A stretch of DNA of 64,000 bases, taken from Clostridiaceae bacterium (GTDB lineage: Bacteria > Bacillota > Clostridia > Lachnospirales > Lachnospiraceae). Location: assembly GCA_902363735.1 (NCBI GenBank), contig CABJBA010000002.1:248001-312000 (forward strand), read 5' to 3'. Shown one piece after another: positions 36,475 to 45,029 of this stretch. The notes beneath the pieces are model-generated. The model was not told where the DNA came from and searched no databases. It worked only from the letters and a program-made list of their open reading frames with translations. A program made the position numbers and the translations under genes. How positions within the stretch are numbered: position 1 is the stretch's first letter; each line of letters opens with the position of its first letter.

Positions 36475-36496
36475 GCTGAAAAGGGAGGCTTAAACC

Positions 36497-37084
36497 ATGA
36501 AGCTGGCACTGATTCTTTTGGCGGCAGGAGACAGCCGCAGATTTGACGGCAATAAGCTGCTTTATGAATTTTATGGGAAGCCCATGTACCGCTACATTGT
36601 AGAAGAGGTAGAAAAGCTTCCCGAAGATTTTTTCTTCAGGAAGCTGGTAGTTACCCAGTATGAGGAAATTATGGACTATATGGGAAGCCACGGATATGAG
36701 GTGGTAGAAAATAAAGAAAGCAGTCTGGGTATTTCCCACTCCATTCATTTGGCTTTAAAGGCTTTGGAACAGGAAGATACAGCGCTTTGCTTTGCAGTCT
36801 GTGACCAGCCCTATTTAAAGGCCTCTACCATAAAAGCCCTTGCAGAGGGCTGGCAGGCAAGCGGGAAGGGAACTGGCTGCTTATGCAACATGGGTGAGTT
36901 TGGAAACCCGGCTATATTCTCGGAAGCCTATCGTGAGGAGCTTTTAAAGCTAAAGGGAGATGTGGGGGGAAAACGTGTGATCAAAAGCCATATCGGAGAC
37001 TTATATCTTCATGAGGTGTCAGACAGCCTGGAGCTGGTTGATATTGATGTGAGGAATGTTCCCGGAATGGGAAGAAAGCCATAA
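36497..37084 (+). CDS. MocA/MobA-like molybdenum cofactor nucleotidyltransferase
   Basis: 195-residue NTP-transferase. The N-terminal nucleotide-binding motif is ALILLAAGDSRRFDGNKLL, then FAVCDQPYLKASTIKAL, with the metal-binding DQP segment typical of MocA. It probably makes the cytosine dinucleotide form of Moco (MCD), the form used by many bacterial xanthine-dehydrogenase-type hydroxylases; the E. coli purine cluster has the relative YgfJ. Ends the operon: a strong terminator follows at once. Confidence 0.87.
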   Translation: MKLALILLAAGDSRRFDGNKLLYEFYGKPMYRYIVEEVEKLPEDFFFRKLVVTQYEEIMDYMGSHGYEVVENKESSLGISHSIHLALKALEQEDTALCFAVCDQPYLKASTIKALAEGWQASGKGTGCLCNMGEFGNPAIFSEAYREELLKLKGDVGGKRVIKSHIGDLYLHEVSDSLELVDIDVRNVPGMGRKP

Positions 37085-37126
37085 AAATACCGCTGTTCCG
37101 GTTATTTGCCGGACAGCGGTATTTTT
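37085..37126 (+). terminator. Strong intrinsic terminator of the molybdenum operon
   Basis: AAATACCGCTGTTCCGG (37085-37101) pairs with CCGGACAGCGGTATTT (37109-37124) with one mismatch/bulge, loop TTATTTG, then Ts. It separates the cofactor genes from the LytTR regulator. Confidence 0.93.
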
Positions 37127-37264
37127 AAATTTCAAAACAGGAAAATTGGAGAAAAATGCAAATTATGGCACCTGAAGTGCATAATTTTGGCATGTGGATT
37201 GAAAAAACAGCGAGTTAAGTATATAGTGTTTGGGAAAATGATTCAAAGGAAAAGGGGAAAAAGT

Positions 37265-38005
37265 ATGTTAGAGGCAGGAATATGTGATGATGACCGTTTT
37301 CTGTTAAGGGAGATGGAAAAGAGGCTGAAAAGGCTGGCAGTCAAACATGAAGCAGACATCTGCATCGAGACTTATACCGATGGAGAAGACATTGCAGAGG
37401 CTGTAACTAAAGGGAAACGTTTCGATTTTATTTATATGGATATCGAGATGAAGAGGATGAATGGTCTGGAGGCCGCCCAGAAGATCCGGGAAGTGGACCA
37501 GAGAGTGCGGATTGTTTTTGTAAGTTCCTTTAAGAGATATATGAAGGAAACCTTTCAGGTAACACCCATTGACTTTATTGTCAAGCCCTTCAAAGAGTGC
37601 GAGTTTGCTAAAGTATTTGAACATGTATTAATGAATATCAGGAAAGAGGACAAGTACTACCGGTTCCAGTTTGCCAAAGTAGATTATAAAGTGCCTCTGA
37701 AAGATGTCATGTATTTTGAACGGAAATACCGGATCACAGAGATTATGTGGACCGGAGAACGGGAATATTATAAGCTTTATAAGGATCTGGAAACAATAGA
37801 AAAAGAACTGAAGAGCAGCAACGCCTATTTTATAAGGATTCATAAATCCTATCTGGTCAACTACTGGCATATTGCAAAATTCTCCGCTGATTTTGTGGAG
37901 TTGATGGACGGAACCCGCCTTCCGGTCAGCAGGAGCCGGAAACAGAACCTGGACGTTATTTACCAGATGCAAAGTACTGGAATTGTTATAGGGGATAAAC
38001 TGTAA
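37265..38005 (+). CDS. LytTR-family response regulator
   Basis: 246 residues. Receiver domain 1-125 with acidic pocket CDDD (7-10), phospho-acceptor Asp59 in FIYMDIEM and Lys107 in FIVKPF. LytTR DNA-binding domain about 140-240 (VPLKDVMYFERKYR; FIRIHKSYLVN; LPVSRSRKQNLD). ATG 37265 is preceded by AAAAGGGGAAAA; a longer frame from 37106 overlaps the terminator and is not coding. No sensor kinase is adjacent. Being the gene immediately before the injection-system island, it is a candidate regulator of it, but it has its own terminator and the link is only positional. Confidence 0.92.
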   Translation: MLEAGICDDDRFLLREMEKRLKRLAVKHEADICIETYTDGEDIAEAVTKGKRFDFIYMDIEMKRMNGLEAAQKIREVDQRVRIVFVSSFKRYMKETFQVTPIDFIVKPFKECEFAKVFEHVLMNIRKEDKYYRFQFAKVDYKVPLKDVMYFERKYRITEIMWTGEREYYKLYKDLETIEKELKSSNAYFIRIHKSYLVNYWHIAKFSADFVELMDGTRLPVSRSRKQNLDVIYQMQSTGIVIGDKL

Positions 38006-38019
38006 ATGACAGGGAAGAA

Positions 38020-38061
38020 AGCAGCAAATTCAGCCGAAAGGCTGGGGTTGCTGCTTTTTTT
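38020..38061 (+). terminator. Intrinsic terminator after the LytTR regulator
   Basis: AGCAGCAA..CAGCC (38020-38035), GAAA tetraloop, GGCTGGGGTTGCTGCT (38040-38055), then seven Ts. A textbook hairpin that isolates the next operon. Confidence 0.93.
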
Positions 38062-38098
38062 GCAAAAAAGTACATCTAAGGTGCTATTAATTACATGC

Positions 38099-38129
38099 TT
38101 GTTTTTTGTGTCGATTTATGGTGTATACT
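38099..38129 (+). promoter_or_regulatory. Probable promoter of the injection-system operon
   Basis: TATACT (38124-38129) with TTGTTT (38099-38104) at a 19-nt spacing. It is the only good -10 between the terminator at 38061 and the vWA start at 38170, and no clear promoter is seen in the short gaps downstream until about 52854. Confidence 0.5.
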
Positions 38130-38169
38130 GTAGAAGATAAAAAATAGATGTTTATGGGGGAAGAAATCA

Positions 38170-40191
38170 GTGAAAATAATAAGGAGCACCTTATTTATAT
38201 TAATTTGTTTTCTCTTTCTTTCTGTTTCCTTTTGTTCCTTTGGCGAGGGGATAGCGAGTGAAAAGAGCGGTCTGGATGTTACCTTTGTCATGGACTACAG
38301 CGGTTCCATGAAAAACAATGATCCGGACCGCACTGCCATCGGGATGGTAAAGGCATTTATTGATACGGTTTACAGCGCTGATATCAGAATCGGATTTGTA
38401 GCGTACAATGACCAGATTCTCTCTTCGTCAGCACCTGTTTCTGTCAGGACCGAGGAGGAGAGAGAGTCGCTGAAAGGGCTGATGGACTCTGCCGGTTATC
38501 TGGGAAACACGGACATTGGACTGGGATTGAACTATGCATACGGAATGACCGGACAGGAAACAGGGCGCAAACGTGTGATGGTTTTGATTTCAGATGGAGA
38601 AACAGATTTAAAAGGCTCCTTAACGGGAAGGACCCGGGAAATCTCTGACCAGGATTTGAAAAATGTGGTGGAAACGTTCCGGTCGGAAGAGGTACCGGTT
38701 TATACAGTAGCTTTTGGCAGATATGAGGGAAACAGTGAGGCTTTAAAGGAAATTTCCAGTGGGACCGGGGGAGAAAATTATACGGTTGAAAGACCGGAAG
38801 CCCTGATTGAGGTGTTGTATGGAATATTTCATGATAATATGGCTTACCAGATCCAGGAAATATCCAATGGAATATATGGGGAAGGTAATCAGAGCCTGCG
38901 TCTTAAGCTGGATGAATCCTACATAGATGAAATGGCAGTTCTCATGATTTCTCCTCAGCAGGTGGGAGATACCACAGTCTTTTACGGAGAGCAGCAAATA
39001 AAACCGGTTAATCTGACTCATTATTCTGTGGCAAAAGTGTGGGAGGTGGAAACAGATGTTAAGGAAATGACCATACAGACCCATACGGCAAAAAACCAGG
39101 AATTGAAAACATATCTGATCAGCTACAGGAACCTGATTCCGGTTCTGGAGATAGAAGAATCCGTAGCAAGAAACCAACCCCTTTCTTACCAGATCTATTT
39201 TAAAGATAAAAGCGGTACCGTAATTGCTGATGAGTCATTTTATAAAAATTTCATCCCCAAATTAGAAATATATGGAGAGGGACAACGGGAAAAAGGCAAA
39301 AAAGAGCTGGAAATATCCATCCAAAATGGAATCCTTGCAGGAGAAATGGTTCTGCCCCGGTCAGGAACTTATTACATAGAATCACGCCTTGACGATGTTA
39401 TGGAATCCTGTGTCTTTGATACGGTACGAATCCAGGTCATCAACACTCCTCCGGCCGGAGGACTTCCGGAGAATATCCGTTACAATTCCCTTACAAAAGA
39501 AAAACGGTTTGCTCTCGATGAGTATTTTACTGATTCCGATGGAGACAGCCTTTCTTACGAATTAGACCAGTCCCCCACAGATCTGGCAGAGGTCAGTCTG
39601 GATCAGGGAATTCTTTCCGTAAAGCCTTTAAAGCCCGGAAACGGAGTCCTGATCCTGAAGATTTCCGATGGAGAGGCGGCGGCTTCCTACACATACTTCA
39701 TCAGTGTGGTGCCTTTGTGGAAAGCCTATTGGTGGGTTCTTGTTCTGGCAGCGGCAGTCTTAGGGGCAATCCTTTGGAAGATTCTTTACAAGCCTAAGCC
39801 TGAACTGGAAGTAATCACAGAAGAAAAGGCAAATAACCGTTTTCAGGGAAAGATGGATGGATATTTTATGTGCCAGCCGGAGAATGAAGATGAAATTCCA
39901 CCTCTCACATTCCCCTTATACAAGATCAGGGATAACCGGGTCAGCATTGGAGATCTGATGAAGAATTATCCAGGGGCATCTGACCGCATGGGACTGGACC
40001 GGATCTATTTGATTGCAGATGAGAACCGGAAGATGATTCTGTACCATTCCTCAGATTCGGTCATTATGCTGGGAAGTTCTATTTTGTGCAAAAACCTCAG
40101 GTACAGTGTATGTTTTGGGGATATTATCTCCATTACGTCTCCTAACGGAGCTTATGATTTGGAAATTCACTATATTTCCATGATACAGTAA
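38170..40191 (+). CDS. Membrane-anchored von Willebrand factor A protein
   Basis: 673 residues. Signal peptide 1-29 (hydrophobic LFILICFLFLSVSFCSFG). vWA domain about 34-210 with an intact MIDAS motif DYSGS (42-46) and VLISDGETDLKG. Then beta-rich segments, including a cadherin-like module (DEYFTDSDGDSLSYELDQSP), one transmembrane helix at about 517-537, and a ~135-residue C-terminal part on the other side. Start is GTG 38170 behind GGGGGA. As first gene of the CIS operon with an outside vWA and inside tail, it could anchor or dock the machine at the envelope; that role is inferred. vWA proteins alone are not diagnostic of secretion. Confidence 0.8.
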   Translation: MKIIRSTLFILICFLFLSVSFCSFGEGIASEKSGLDVTFVMDYSGSMKNNDPDRTAIGMVKAFIDTVYSADIRIGFVAYNDQILSSSAPVSVRTEEERESLKGLMDSAGYLGNTDIGLGLNYAYGMTGQETGRKRVMVLISDGETDLKGSLTGRTREISDQDLKNVVETFRSEEVPVYTVAFGRYEGNSEALKEISSGTGGENYTVERPEALIEVLYGIFHDNMAYQIQEISNGIYGEGNQSLRLKLDESYIDEMAVLMISPQQVGDTTVFYGEQQIKPVNLTHYSVAKVWEVETDVKEMTIQTHTAKNQELKTYLISYRNLIPVLEIEESVARNQPLSYQIYFKDKSGTVIADESFYKNFIPKLEIYGEGQREKGKKELEISIQNGILAGEMVLPRSGTYYIESRLDDVMESCVFDTVRIQVINTPPAGGLPENIRYNSLTKEKRFALDEYFTDSDGDSLSYELDQSPTDLAEVSLDQGILSVKPLKPGNGVLILKISDGEAAASYTYFISVVPLWKAYWWVLVLAAAVLGAILWKILYKPKPELEVITEEKANNRFQGKMDGYFMCQPENEDEIPPLTFPLYKIRDNRVSIGDLMKNYPGASDRMGLDRIYLIADENRKMILYHSSDSVIMLGSSILCKNLRYSVCFGDIISITSPNGAYDLEIHYISMIQ

Positions 40192-40271
40192 AAGTATGAT
40201 GTTCACGCTTTTGTCTGTACACAAAGGACAGAGGCGAATGAATAAAAGTTAAGAAAGAGGGAGTATTGCAT

Positions 40272-42440
40272 ATGGAAACAATTACACAGACCAACCGAAC
40301 GATCTTATTTTCTGAAATGAATCCTGAAAAGCTTAATCTTCTGACTTTAATCGGAGATGTTAGAGGAAAGACAAGCCTTGATGATGACAAGATCAAGGAA
40401 ATCAACGAAACACTTCTGGTGGAAAGCTTTGAAGAATTTTTAGAGAAATTTGCCCCAGTTGTCTATTCCTGGTGTGATGCCAACACAGGGAGCATTCAGT
40501 ACAGCCTGGTCAACCCGGAAAATATACCGGATAACTGCATTACAGAAATACCGCTTAATGAAATGAATGATCTGCTTAACATGCTGATTACGCTACAGGA
40601 TGCAAAAGGCTCCCTGGGAGTGGCAAATGTGGATTTTAAATTCAGCAATGTTCTGGACATGATATCTCCCAAAAAGATTATGGAAGACATCCGTCAGGTG
40701 CGGAGAGAGGTTCAATACACCTACGGCCAGTACATGGAGCTGGATGAAGAAGATCCCAAACGTCTTGATCTGGGCGATAAGCTGAATTACCAGTTCGAAC
40801 AGGCCAGCCATAATTATAACAATGTGCTTGCCATGCTCCCTCTTGCCATTGAGGACATAAAAACCCGTCTGCTTTTGGGAGACGGGGAAACAGCCCAAAG
40901 CGGTCAGGAATTTAAAGCAGGACTTTTAAGCATGGGAGATGACGGAGAATTAAAGATTCTGGAGATGAAGCAGGAGGAAGGAACTCAGCTGGCCATCGTC
41001 GATGACCAGATCAACACCAGTCTGATCCAGACCTTCCGGGATGATTACGATGCCCTTAATGAGAACCAGTCCGATTATGTGAGAGAACTGGTAGTCAGGA
41101 CCTTCTGTCCTCTGGGTTCCACAGTCGAAAGCTCTGTGGACAGGGAAGCGGAGGTAAATAACTACAATACCTACCTGGAATTTTATAAAAAGAGCAAGGA
41201 TGACTTTGTAAAAGCAGTCAAGCCCCTTATTGAAAAAATTTTAGGGGTGAAGGCATTCTTTGACCAGTACCGGGTAAAGGAAAAAGGAATGCAGCCTAAG
41301 CTCCTGATTACCAACACTCCTTTGGAAATGATGGTAAAGTCAAGCAACCTGCCAAGACTTCTGACTTATTTAAATACCACCAATGATAAAAATGAATTTG
41401 AAAACACCATTTGGTTTGGAATCGTTCCTGATGTGGAACTGAACCAGTCCGGAGACGGAAAGCTGCAGAGAATGAGGTTTGCCGGAAACCAGAAAGTAAA
41501 AAAACCTGGAACCAATTCCATGGAAAGCCTTGCAACCCTGATGAATGCCATCAACCCATATAAGATAACCACATTTTTCAGCTTTTCCACCGGAGAAGAG
41601 AGCACATTTAATTATGTGGCAACAGAAGGAATCGGTATGTTTAAGGACAAGTGTACTCCTCTGATGAAGAAGGAGTACAGCGAGTTCGTAGTTCCCTGCA
41701 TTCCCAACATCACCATTATACCGAAAGATAAGTCCGGGCTGATTCTGGACAAGCGTATGGTCATTGATGACAACGGAAACGTGGCTCTTTCCCGGGAGAA
41801 AGAGGATGTGATGAAGATGTGGATTGAAGGCGTATATGTGGGAGCTGCTTACGGAGCCGCCGGAATAGCTGCCTCATGGCAGTGCCCGGAATACTTAAAG
41901 CAGAGATTCCCCAACACCAGTATGGAGTATCCGGGGGTGCGTTATGACATAGAGACGGGGGATAATGCCCTTCTGGTCACCACCAGCATGACAAAGGAAA
42001 TATCAGGATTTACCAATGCCATTAAAAATTCCATTAACAACACCGGTTTTGGATTTGTTTTCACCTCAGACAACGCCCAGCACAAGGGCAAGGAAATTAA
42101 AAATGTTATGGTCTATAAGGCCAGGAACTTGCTGAGCAACGGAACAGAATTTGAACCGATCTACAAGACCCTTCTGGTCACCTATATTGAGAGAATACTC
42201 CGGTTTTACAGCGGAGACTTTAAGAAAGACAAGATACTGCAGTTCTTCAGCAACAATCCCAACAGCCAGAAGAGCAAATGGGATGCAAGCCGTGAGTATG
42301 TCAACTCCCTGCTTCAGGACGGGGATGAACTGGATTACAGCATTGATGATAAAAACGGTATCTGCAATATTCAGCTGACCTTCAGCAATACCACAAGAAA
42401 CTTAAAGGTGGAGCTGACCAGAAAGGGTCAGACCGCATAG
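40272..42440 (+). CDS. Contractile-sheath protein, apparent TssB-TssC fusion
   Basis: 722 residues. Residues 1-205 carry a TssB-like pattern: a short strand region, LVESFEEFLEKFAPVV, and VDFKFSNVLDMISPKKIMED, which parallels TssB's F-K-S-D-D-F-P segment and its following helix. The rest is TssC-like: NEFENTIWFGIVPDVEL, YVGAAYGAAGIAASWQCP, a handshake-like strand near NALLVTTSMTKEISGF, and C-terminal ETLLVTYIERILRFY-type and NSLLQDGDELDYSI segments. TssB plus TssC would be ~660 aa, near this length. AGAGGGAG precedes ATG 40272. The adjacent tube genes support a sheath role. Family assignment is by motif and context only. Confidence 0.68.
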   Translation: METITQTNRTILFSEMNPEKLNLLTLIGDVRGKTSLDDDKIKEINETLLVESFEEFLEKFAPVVYSWCDANTGSIQYSLVNPENIPDNCITEIPLNEMNDLLNMLITLQDAKGSLGVANVDFKFSNVLDMISPKKIMEDIRQVRREVQYTYGQYMELDEEDPKRLDLGDKLNYQFEQASHNYNNVLAMLPLAIEDIKTRLLLGDGETAQSGQEFKAGLLSMGDDGELKILEMKQEEGTQLAIVDDQINTSLIQTFRDDYDALNENQSDYVRELVVRTFCPLGSTVESSVDREAEVNNYNTYLEFYKKSKDDFVKAVKPLIEKILGVKAFFDQYRVKEKGMQPKLLITNTPLEMMVKSSNLPRLLTYLNTTNDKNEFENTIWFGIVPDVELNQSGDGKLQRMRFAGNQKVKKPGTNSMESLATLMNAINPYKITTFFSFSTGEESTFNYVATEGIGMFKDKCTPLMKKEYSEFVVPCIPNITIIPKDKSGLILDKRMVIDDNGNVALSREKEDVMKMWIEGVYVGAAYGAAGIAASWQCPEYLKQRFPNTSMEYPGVRYDIETGDNALLVTTSMTKEISGFTNAIKNSINNTGFGFVFTSDNAQHKGKEIKNVMVYKARNLLSNGTEFEPIYKTLLVTYIERILRFYSGDFKKDKILQFFSNNPNSQKSKWDASREYVNSLLQDGDELDYSIDDKNGICNIQLTFSNTTRNLKVELTRKGQTA

Positions 42441-42469
42441 ACATGCCCCAATAAGGCATTGAATAACTA

Positions 42470-42494
42470 CTGTATCCCAAAGCCGGCAATACAG
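42470..42494 (+). other. Small hairpin between sheath and tube genes
   Basis: CTGTAT (42470-42475) and ATACAG (42489-42494) in the 100-nt gap before the first tube gene. No T-run; may stabilise the tube mRNA end after processing. Confidence 0.3.
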
Positions 42495-42540
42495 GCTTAT
42501 GGATTATAAAAAATTATTTATTGAGAATGGAGGACGTAAT

Positions 42541-42969
42541 ATGGGACTCAGAATGAAAATCACAGGCAGCGAATCAATAGAGCTGCGTGAGACAAGTATC
42601 ACCAACGTAGTGTTTGGAGCGGACATTCCCCATGATTCCAATGCCAGGTCCACAGACCTTGGCTCAACGGTACTGGTGGAAGGAAAGATCCTGGCTGCAG
42701 TAAACGGAGAGGCTGCTGACGATACCAGCAAGCTGGCCAGGTGGTCTCTGGTTCCGGCAGAAAATGCAGACTGCTACCGGAATGTGCAGATCGACGTGGT
42801 CAGTGCCTCCCAGGTAGTGCGCCAGATCACAGTTCCCAATGCATTTGTGGTTGACTACACAGAAGACTTTACAGATGAAACAGGAACCGGTGTATTCAAA
42901 CTTCTTGTTAAACAGAAAAAAGACAAGATGGTTTCCCTGAAATTCGAAGGCGGATTCAGCGGAGAATAA
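42541..42969 (+). CDS. Hcp-like tube protein 1
   Basis: 142 residues, all beta-strand-like, the size of a phage tail-tube or Hcp ring subunit. It is a paralogue of the next gene: both share [37 protein letters not shown] and KQKKDKM. Homologues in clostridia are sometimes labelled membrane-associated protease, for which no catalytic residues can be seen. Position directly after the sheath gene is the standard order for contractile systems. ATG 42541 follows ATGGAGGACG. Confidence 0.72.
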   Translation: MGLRMKITGSESIELRETSITNVVFGADIPHDSNARSTDLGSTVLVEGKILAAVNGEAADDTSKLARWSLVPAENADCYRNVQIDVVSASQVVRQITVPNAFVVDYTEDFTDETGTGVFKLLVKQKKDKMVSLKFEGGFSGE

Positions 42970-43002
42970 TCAGGAGGAATAAGAGAAAGGAAGGAACAAA
43001 TT

Positions 43003-43428
43003 ATGGGATTTACATTAAAAGTGGAAGGAACGTCTACCATTGATTTAGGAAACATCAGCATTACAGGAGTTAAATTCAGAACAGATATTCCCCATGATTC
43101 CAATGCACGTTCCACTGACCTGGGGAGTACAGTAGAGATTTCAGGAAAGATATTAACAGCAGTTGACGGAGATCCTTTTGACTCCACAAGACAGCTGGGC
43201 CTTTGGTCTTTGGTTCCCGCAGAAAAGTCAGACTGCTACCGGAAGGTGACCATTGAAGTCATTGCAGCTTCCCAGGTAGTGAGGAAATATACATATCCCA
43301 ATGCATTTGTAGTGGATTACAAAGAAGACTACGGTGACACAGAAGGTGTTGGAACATTCAGGCTTATTGTCAAGCAGAAAAAAGACAAGATGGCGCAGAT
43401 CGCTGTGGAAGGCGGATACAGCGTGTAA
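43003..43428 (+). CDS. Hcp-like tube protein 2 (paralogue)
   Basis: 141 residues, more than half identical by eye to tube protein 1 across the whole length, with the same [17 protein letters not shown] core. Divergence is greatest at the N-terminal strands and around residues 50-65 ([10 protein letters not shown] versus NGEAADDTSK), parts that could face the sheath or the spike. Two tubes may build a mixed tube or separate tube and initiator/cap rings. AGAAAGGAAGG precedes ATG 43003. An attenuator hairpin follows. Confidence 0.72.
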   Translation: MGFTLKVEGTSTIDLGNISITGVKFRTDIPHDSNARSTDLGSTVEISGKILTAVDGDPFDSTRQLGLWSLVPAEKSDCYRKVTIEVIAASQVVRKYTYPNAFVVDYKEDYGDTEGVGTFRLIVKQKKDKMAQIAVEGGYSV

Positions 43429-43434
43429 ACATGC

Positions 43435-43463
43435 GGAGGCTGCCGAATCGGTGGCCTCCTTTT
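43435..43463 (+). terminator. Attenuator hairpin after the tube genes
   Basis: GGAGGCTGCC (43435-43444) pairs with GGTGGCCTCC (43450-43459), ten pairs with two G-U, loop GAATC, then TTTT. The short T-tract suggests partial termination. It would leave sheath and tubes, needed in many copies, more abundant than downstream regulatory and spike genes. Confidence 0.7.
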
Positions 43464-43481
43464 GATAAGGGAAGAAAACAC

Positions 43482-43898
43482 ATGCTTGATTATTATAAGA
43501 TTCTTGAAGTAAGCCCTCAGGCAGCAGATAAGGACATTAAGGCAGCCTACCGGAAGCTGGCTAAAAAATACCACCCGGATGTGATCAAAGATGATCCGGA
43601 AGGAAATAAAAAGATCTATGAAATCCAGGAAGCCTACGGGGTCCTGGGAGATGAAGAGAAGAGAAAGAAATATGACGCCGCCTTAAAGGGGACGGGAAAC
43701 AAAGAAAAGCCAAAGTCCTGGGAAGGAGAACGGGAGGCGGCTCCTGATATGAGCCAGTTTGAACGTTTTTTTGGTTTTCAGCCGGGGAAAGGGATGGAGA
43801 CCTACCGGGATAAAAGACAGGCGGCAGGCAGAGCGGAAGGGCCTATTAAGCCGGAGGAAATGTTTGCTGCATTCTTTGGGACCGGAAAAGGAAAGTGA
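43482..43898 (+). CDS. J-domain (DnaJ-like) protein
   Basis: 138 residues. J-domain 1-65 with intact HPD (31-33) in [11 protein letters not shown], followed by a polar tail without zinc fingers or the DnaJ C-terminal substrate domain. J-domains stimulate Hsp70 ATPases, and an Hsp70-like gene lies 3.7 kb downstream in the same operon. ATG 43482 follows AAGGGAAG; the upstream frame runs through the attenuator. Likely a dedicated co-chaperone of the injection system. Confidence 0.88.
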   Translation: MLDYYKILEVSPQAADKDIKAAYRKLAKKYHPDVIKDDPEGNKKIYEIQEAYGVLGDEEKRKKYDAALKGTGNKEKPKSWEGEREAAPDMSQFERFFGFQPGKGMETYRDKRQAAGRAEGPIKPEEMFAAFFGTGKGK

Positions 43899-43915
43899 CA
43901 GGAGCAGATAATAAA

Positions 43916-44482
43916 ATGAAGAATAACAGAGAAACGAAGATCAGGCTGGATATCACGATTTTGATTATTTCCTGTATCTTTGCTGCTGCGGCCTACGTGC
44001 TTCAGATTCCCCAAACTCTCTTTTACATGGTGGTGATTCTGTCATTATTTCTGTGTATGGCTGTAATTGCTGACTTATACAGATTAAACGGCCGGAAGGA
44101 TTATGAAAGAGAGTCAGCAGCCGGAGGCAGAGGCAGCCAGTATGGGGCATGTGAACTGATTTTGCTTAATGAGCAGGAAAAACCGGTAAAATCATGGGAT
44201 TTAACTGGTGAAATATCAGTGATTATCGGGCGGAAAAGTAAAGATGAGGATGTGGATGTGGATCTTGGAGAATGCGAATACAGTGCCATGATTGATGTTC
44301 AGCATGCCACCCTGAATTTTTGCCTCAATTCATGGTATTTGGAGGATCTGGATTCCCACAATGGAGTGAAGGTGAGAAAAATAGAGGATGGGGTATGCTA
44401 CCGCCTGGTTCAAAGCCGTCCATGCAGGATCAGTCCGGGAGATGTGATCTATATTGCCAATACCAAACTTTTGTTTACATAG
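43916..44482 (+). CDS. Membrane FHA-domain protein
   Basis: 188 residues from ATG 43916 (AGGAG 11 nt upstream); a GTG at 43895 overlapping the dnaJ stop is an alternative. Two hydrophobic helices (about 10-30 and 33-54), then a cytosolic FHA domain (about 95-188): VIIGRKSKDEDV, VQHATLNF, and DSHNGVKV supply the GR, histidine and asparagine positions of phosphothreonine-binding FHA. FHA proteins control type VI secretion assembly by binding phosphorylated threonine. Confidence 0.82.
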   Translation: MKNNRETKIRLDITILIISCIFAAAAYVLQIPQTLFYMVVILSLFLCMAVIADLYRLNGRKDYERESAAGGRGSQYGACELILLNEQEKPVKSWDLTGEISVIIGRKSKDEDVDVDLGECEYSAMIDVQHATLNFCLNSWYLEDLDSHNGVKVRKIEDGVCYRLVQSRPCRISPGDVIYIANTKLLFT

Positions 44483-44531
44483 TGTTATCCGTACCGGAAG
44501 AATAAGAAAGAAGAGATAGGAGACAAAAGCC

Positions 44532-45029
44532 ATGAGTTTGACAAGGTGCCCGTCAGGACATGTTTATAATTCCATACGTTATGGAAATACATGCCCTTAC
44601 TGTAAGATGAAAAGCCAGGAAAATGAGGAAAGCGGGAAACCCATTGGATTTGAACCGCCTGTTGAGCTTTTACAGGAGGAAGTGAAACCGGTATGCGGCT
44701 GGCTGGTCTGCATTGCCGGAGCCAGAGTGGGAATGGATTACAAAATCCACAGTGGGAAAAATTTTGTGGGCCGGGGAGATGATATGGATATTCAGATCAT
44801 TGGTGACAATGAGATTAACCGCCGCAATCACGCTGTTGTGGTATACGATCCCAAAAAACGCAGCACAGTGCTTTTGCCGGGGGATTCTGAAGGTCTGGTT
44901 TATCTGAATGAAGAAGCTGTCTATATTCCTTCTGATATCAAGCCTTACGATACCATAGAACTGGGAAAGAGCCGGTTTTTGTTTATTCCTCTTTGCGGAG
45001 ATAACTTTGAATGGAATGATAAAACATGA
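44532..45029 (+). CDS. Zinc-ribbon and FHA-domain protein
   Basis: 165 residues. N-terminal one-zinc ribbon-like motif with Cys6, His10, Cys21 and Cys24 (CPSGH and CPYC). FHA domain about 70-160: NFVGRGDDMDIQI, EINRRNHAVVVYD, then GLVYLNEEAVY. The typical serine of FHA is replaced in the RRNH segment, as in many divergent FHA domains. No membrane helix. AGGAG precedes ATG 44532. Ends overlapping the PP2C gene. Confidence 0.82.
   Translation: MSLTRCPSGHVYNSIRYGNTCPYCKMKSQENEESGKPIGFEPPVELLQEEVKPVCGWLVCIAGARVGMDYKIHSGKNFVGRGDDMDIQIIGDNEINRRNHAVVVYDPKKRSTVLLPGDSEGLVYLNEEAVYIPSDIKPYDTIELGKSRFLFIPLCGDNFEWNDKT

Noticed and set aside
40272..42440. Transcriptional-regulator or phage-portal reading of the 722-residue protein
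   Set aside because: No helix-turn-helix or portal motif is visible; the neighbouring tubes and spikes favour a sheath, though only by pattern.
42541..42969. Membrane-associated protease label for the tube-like proteins
   Set aside because: No signal, membrane helix or catalytic triad is visible; size, duplication and position fit a tube subunit.
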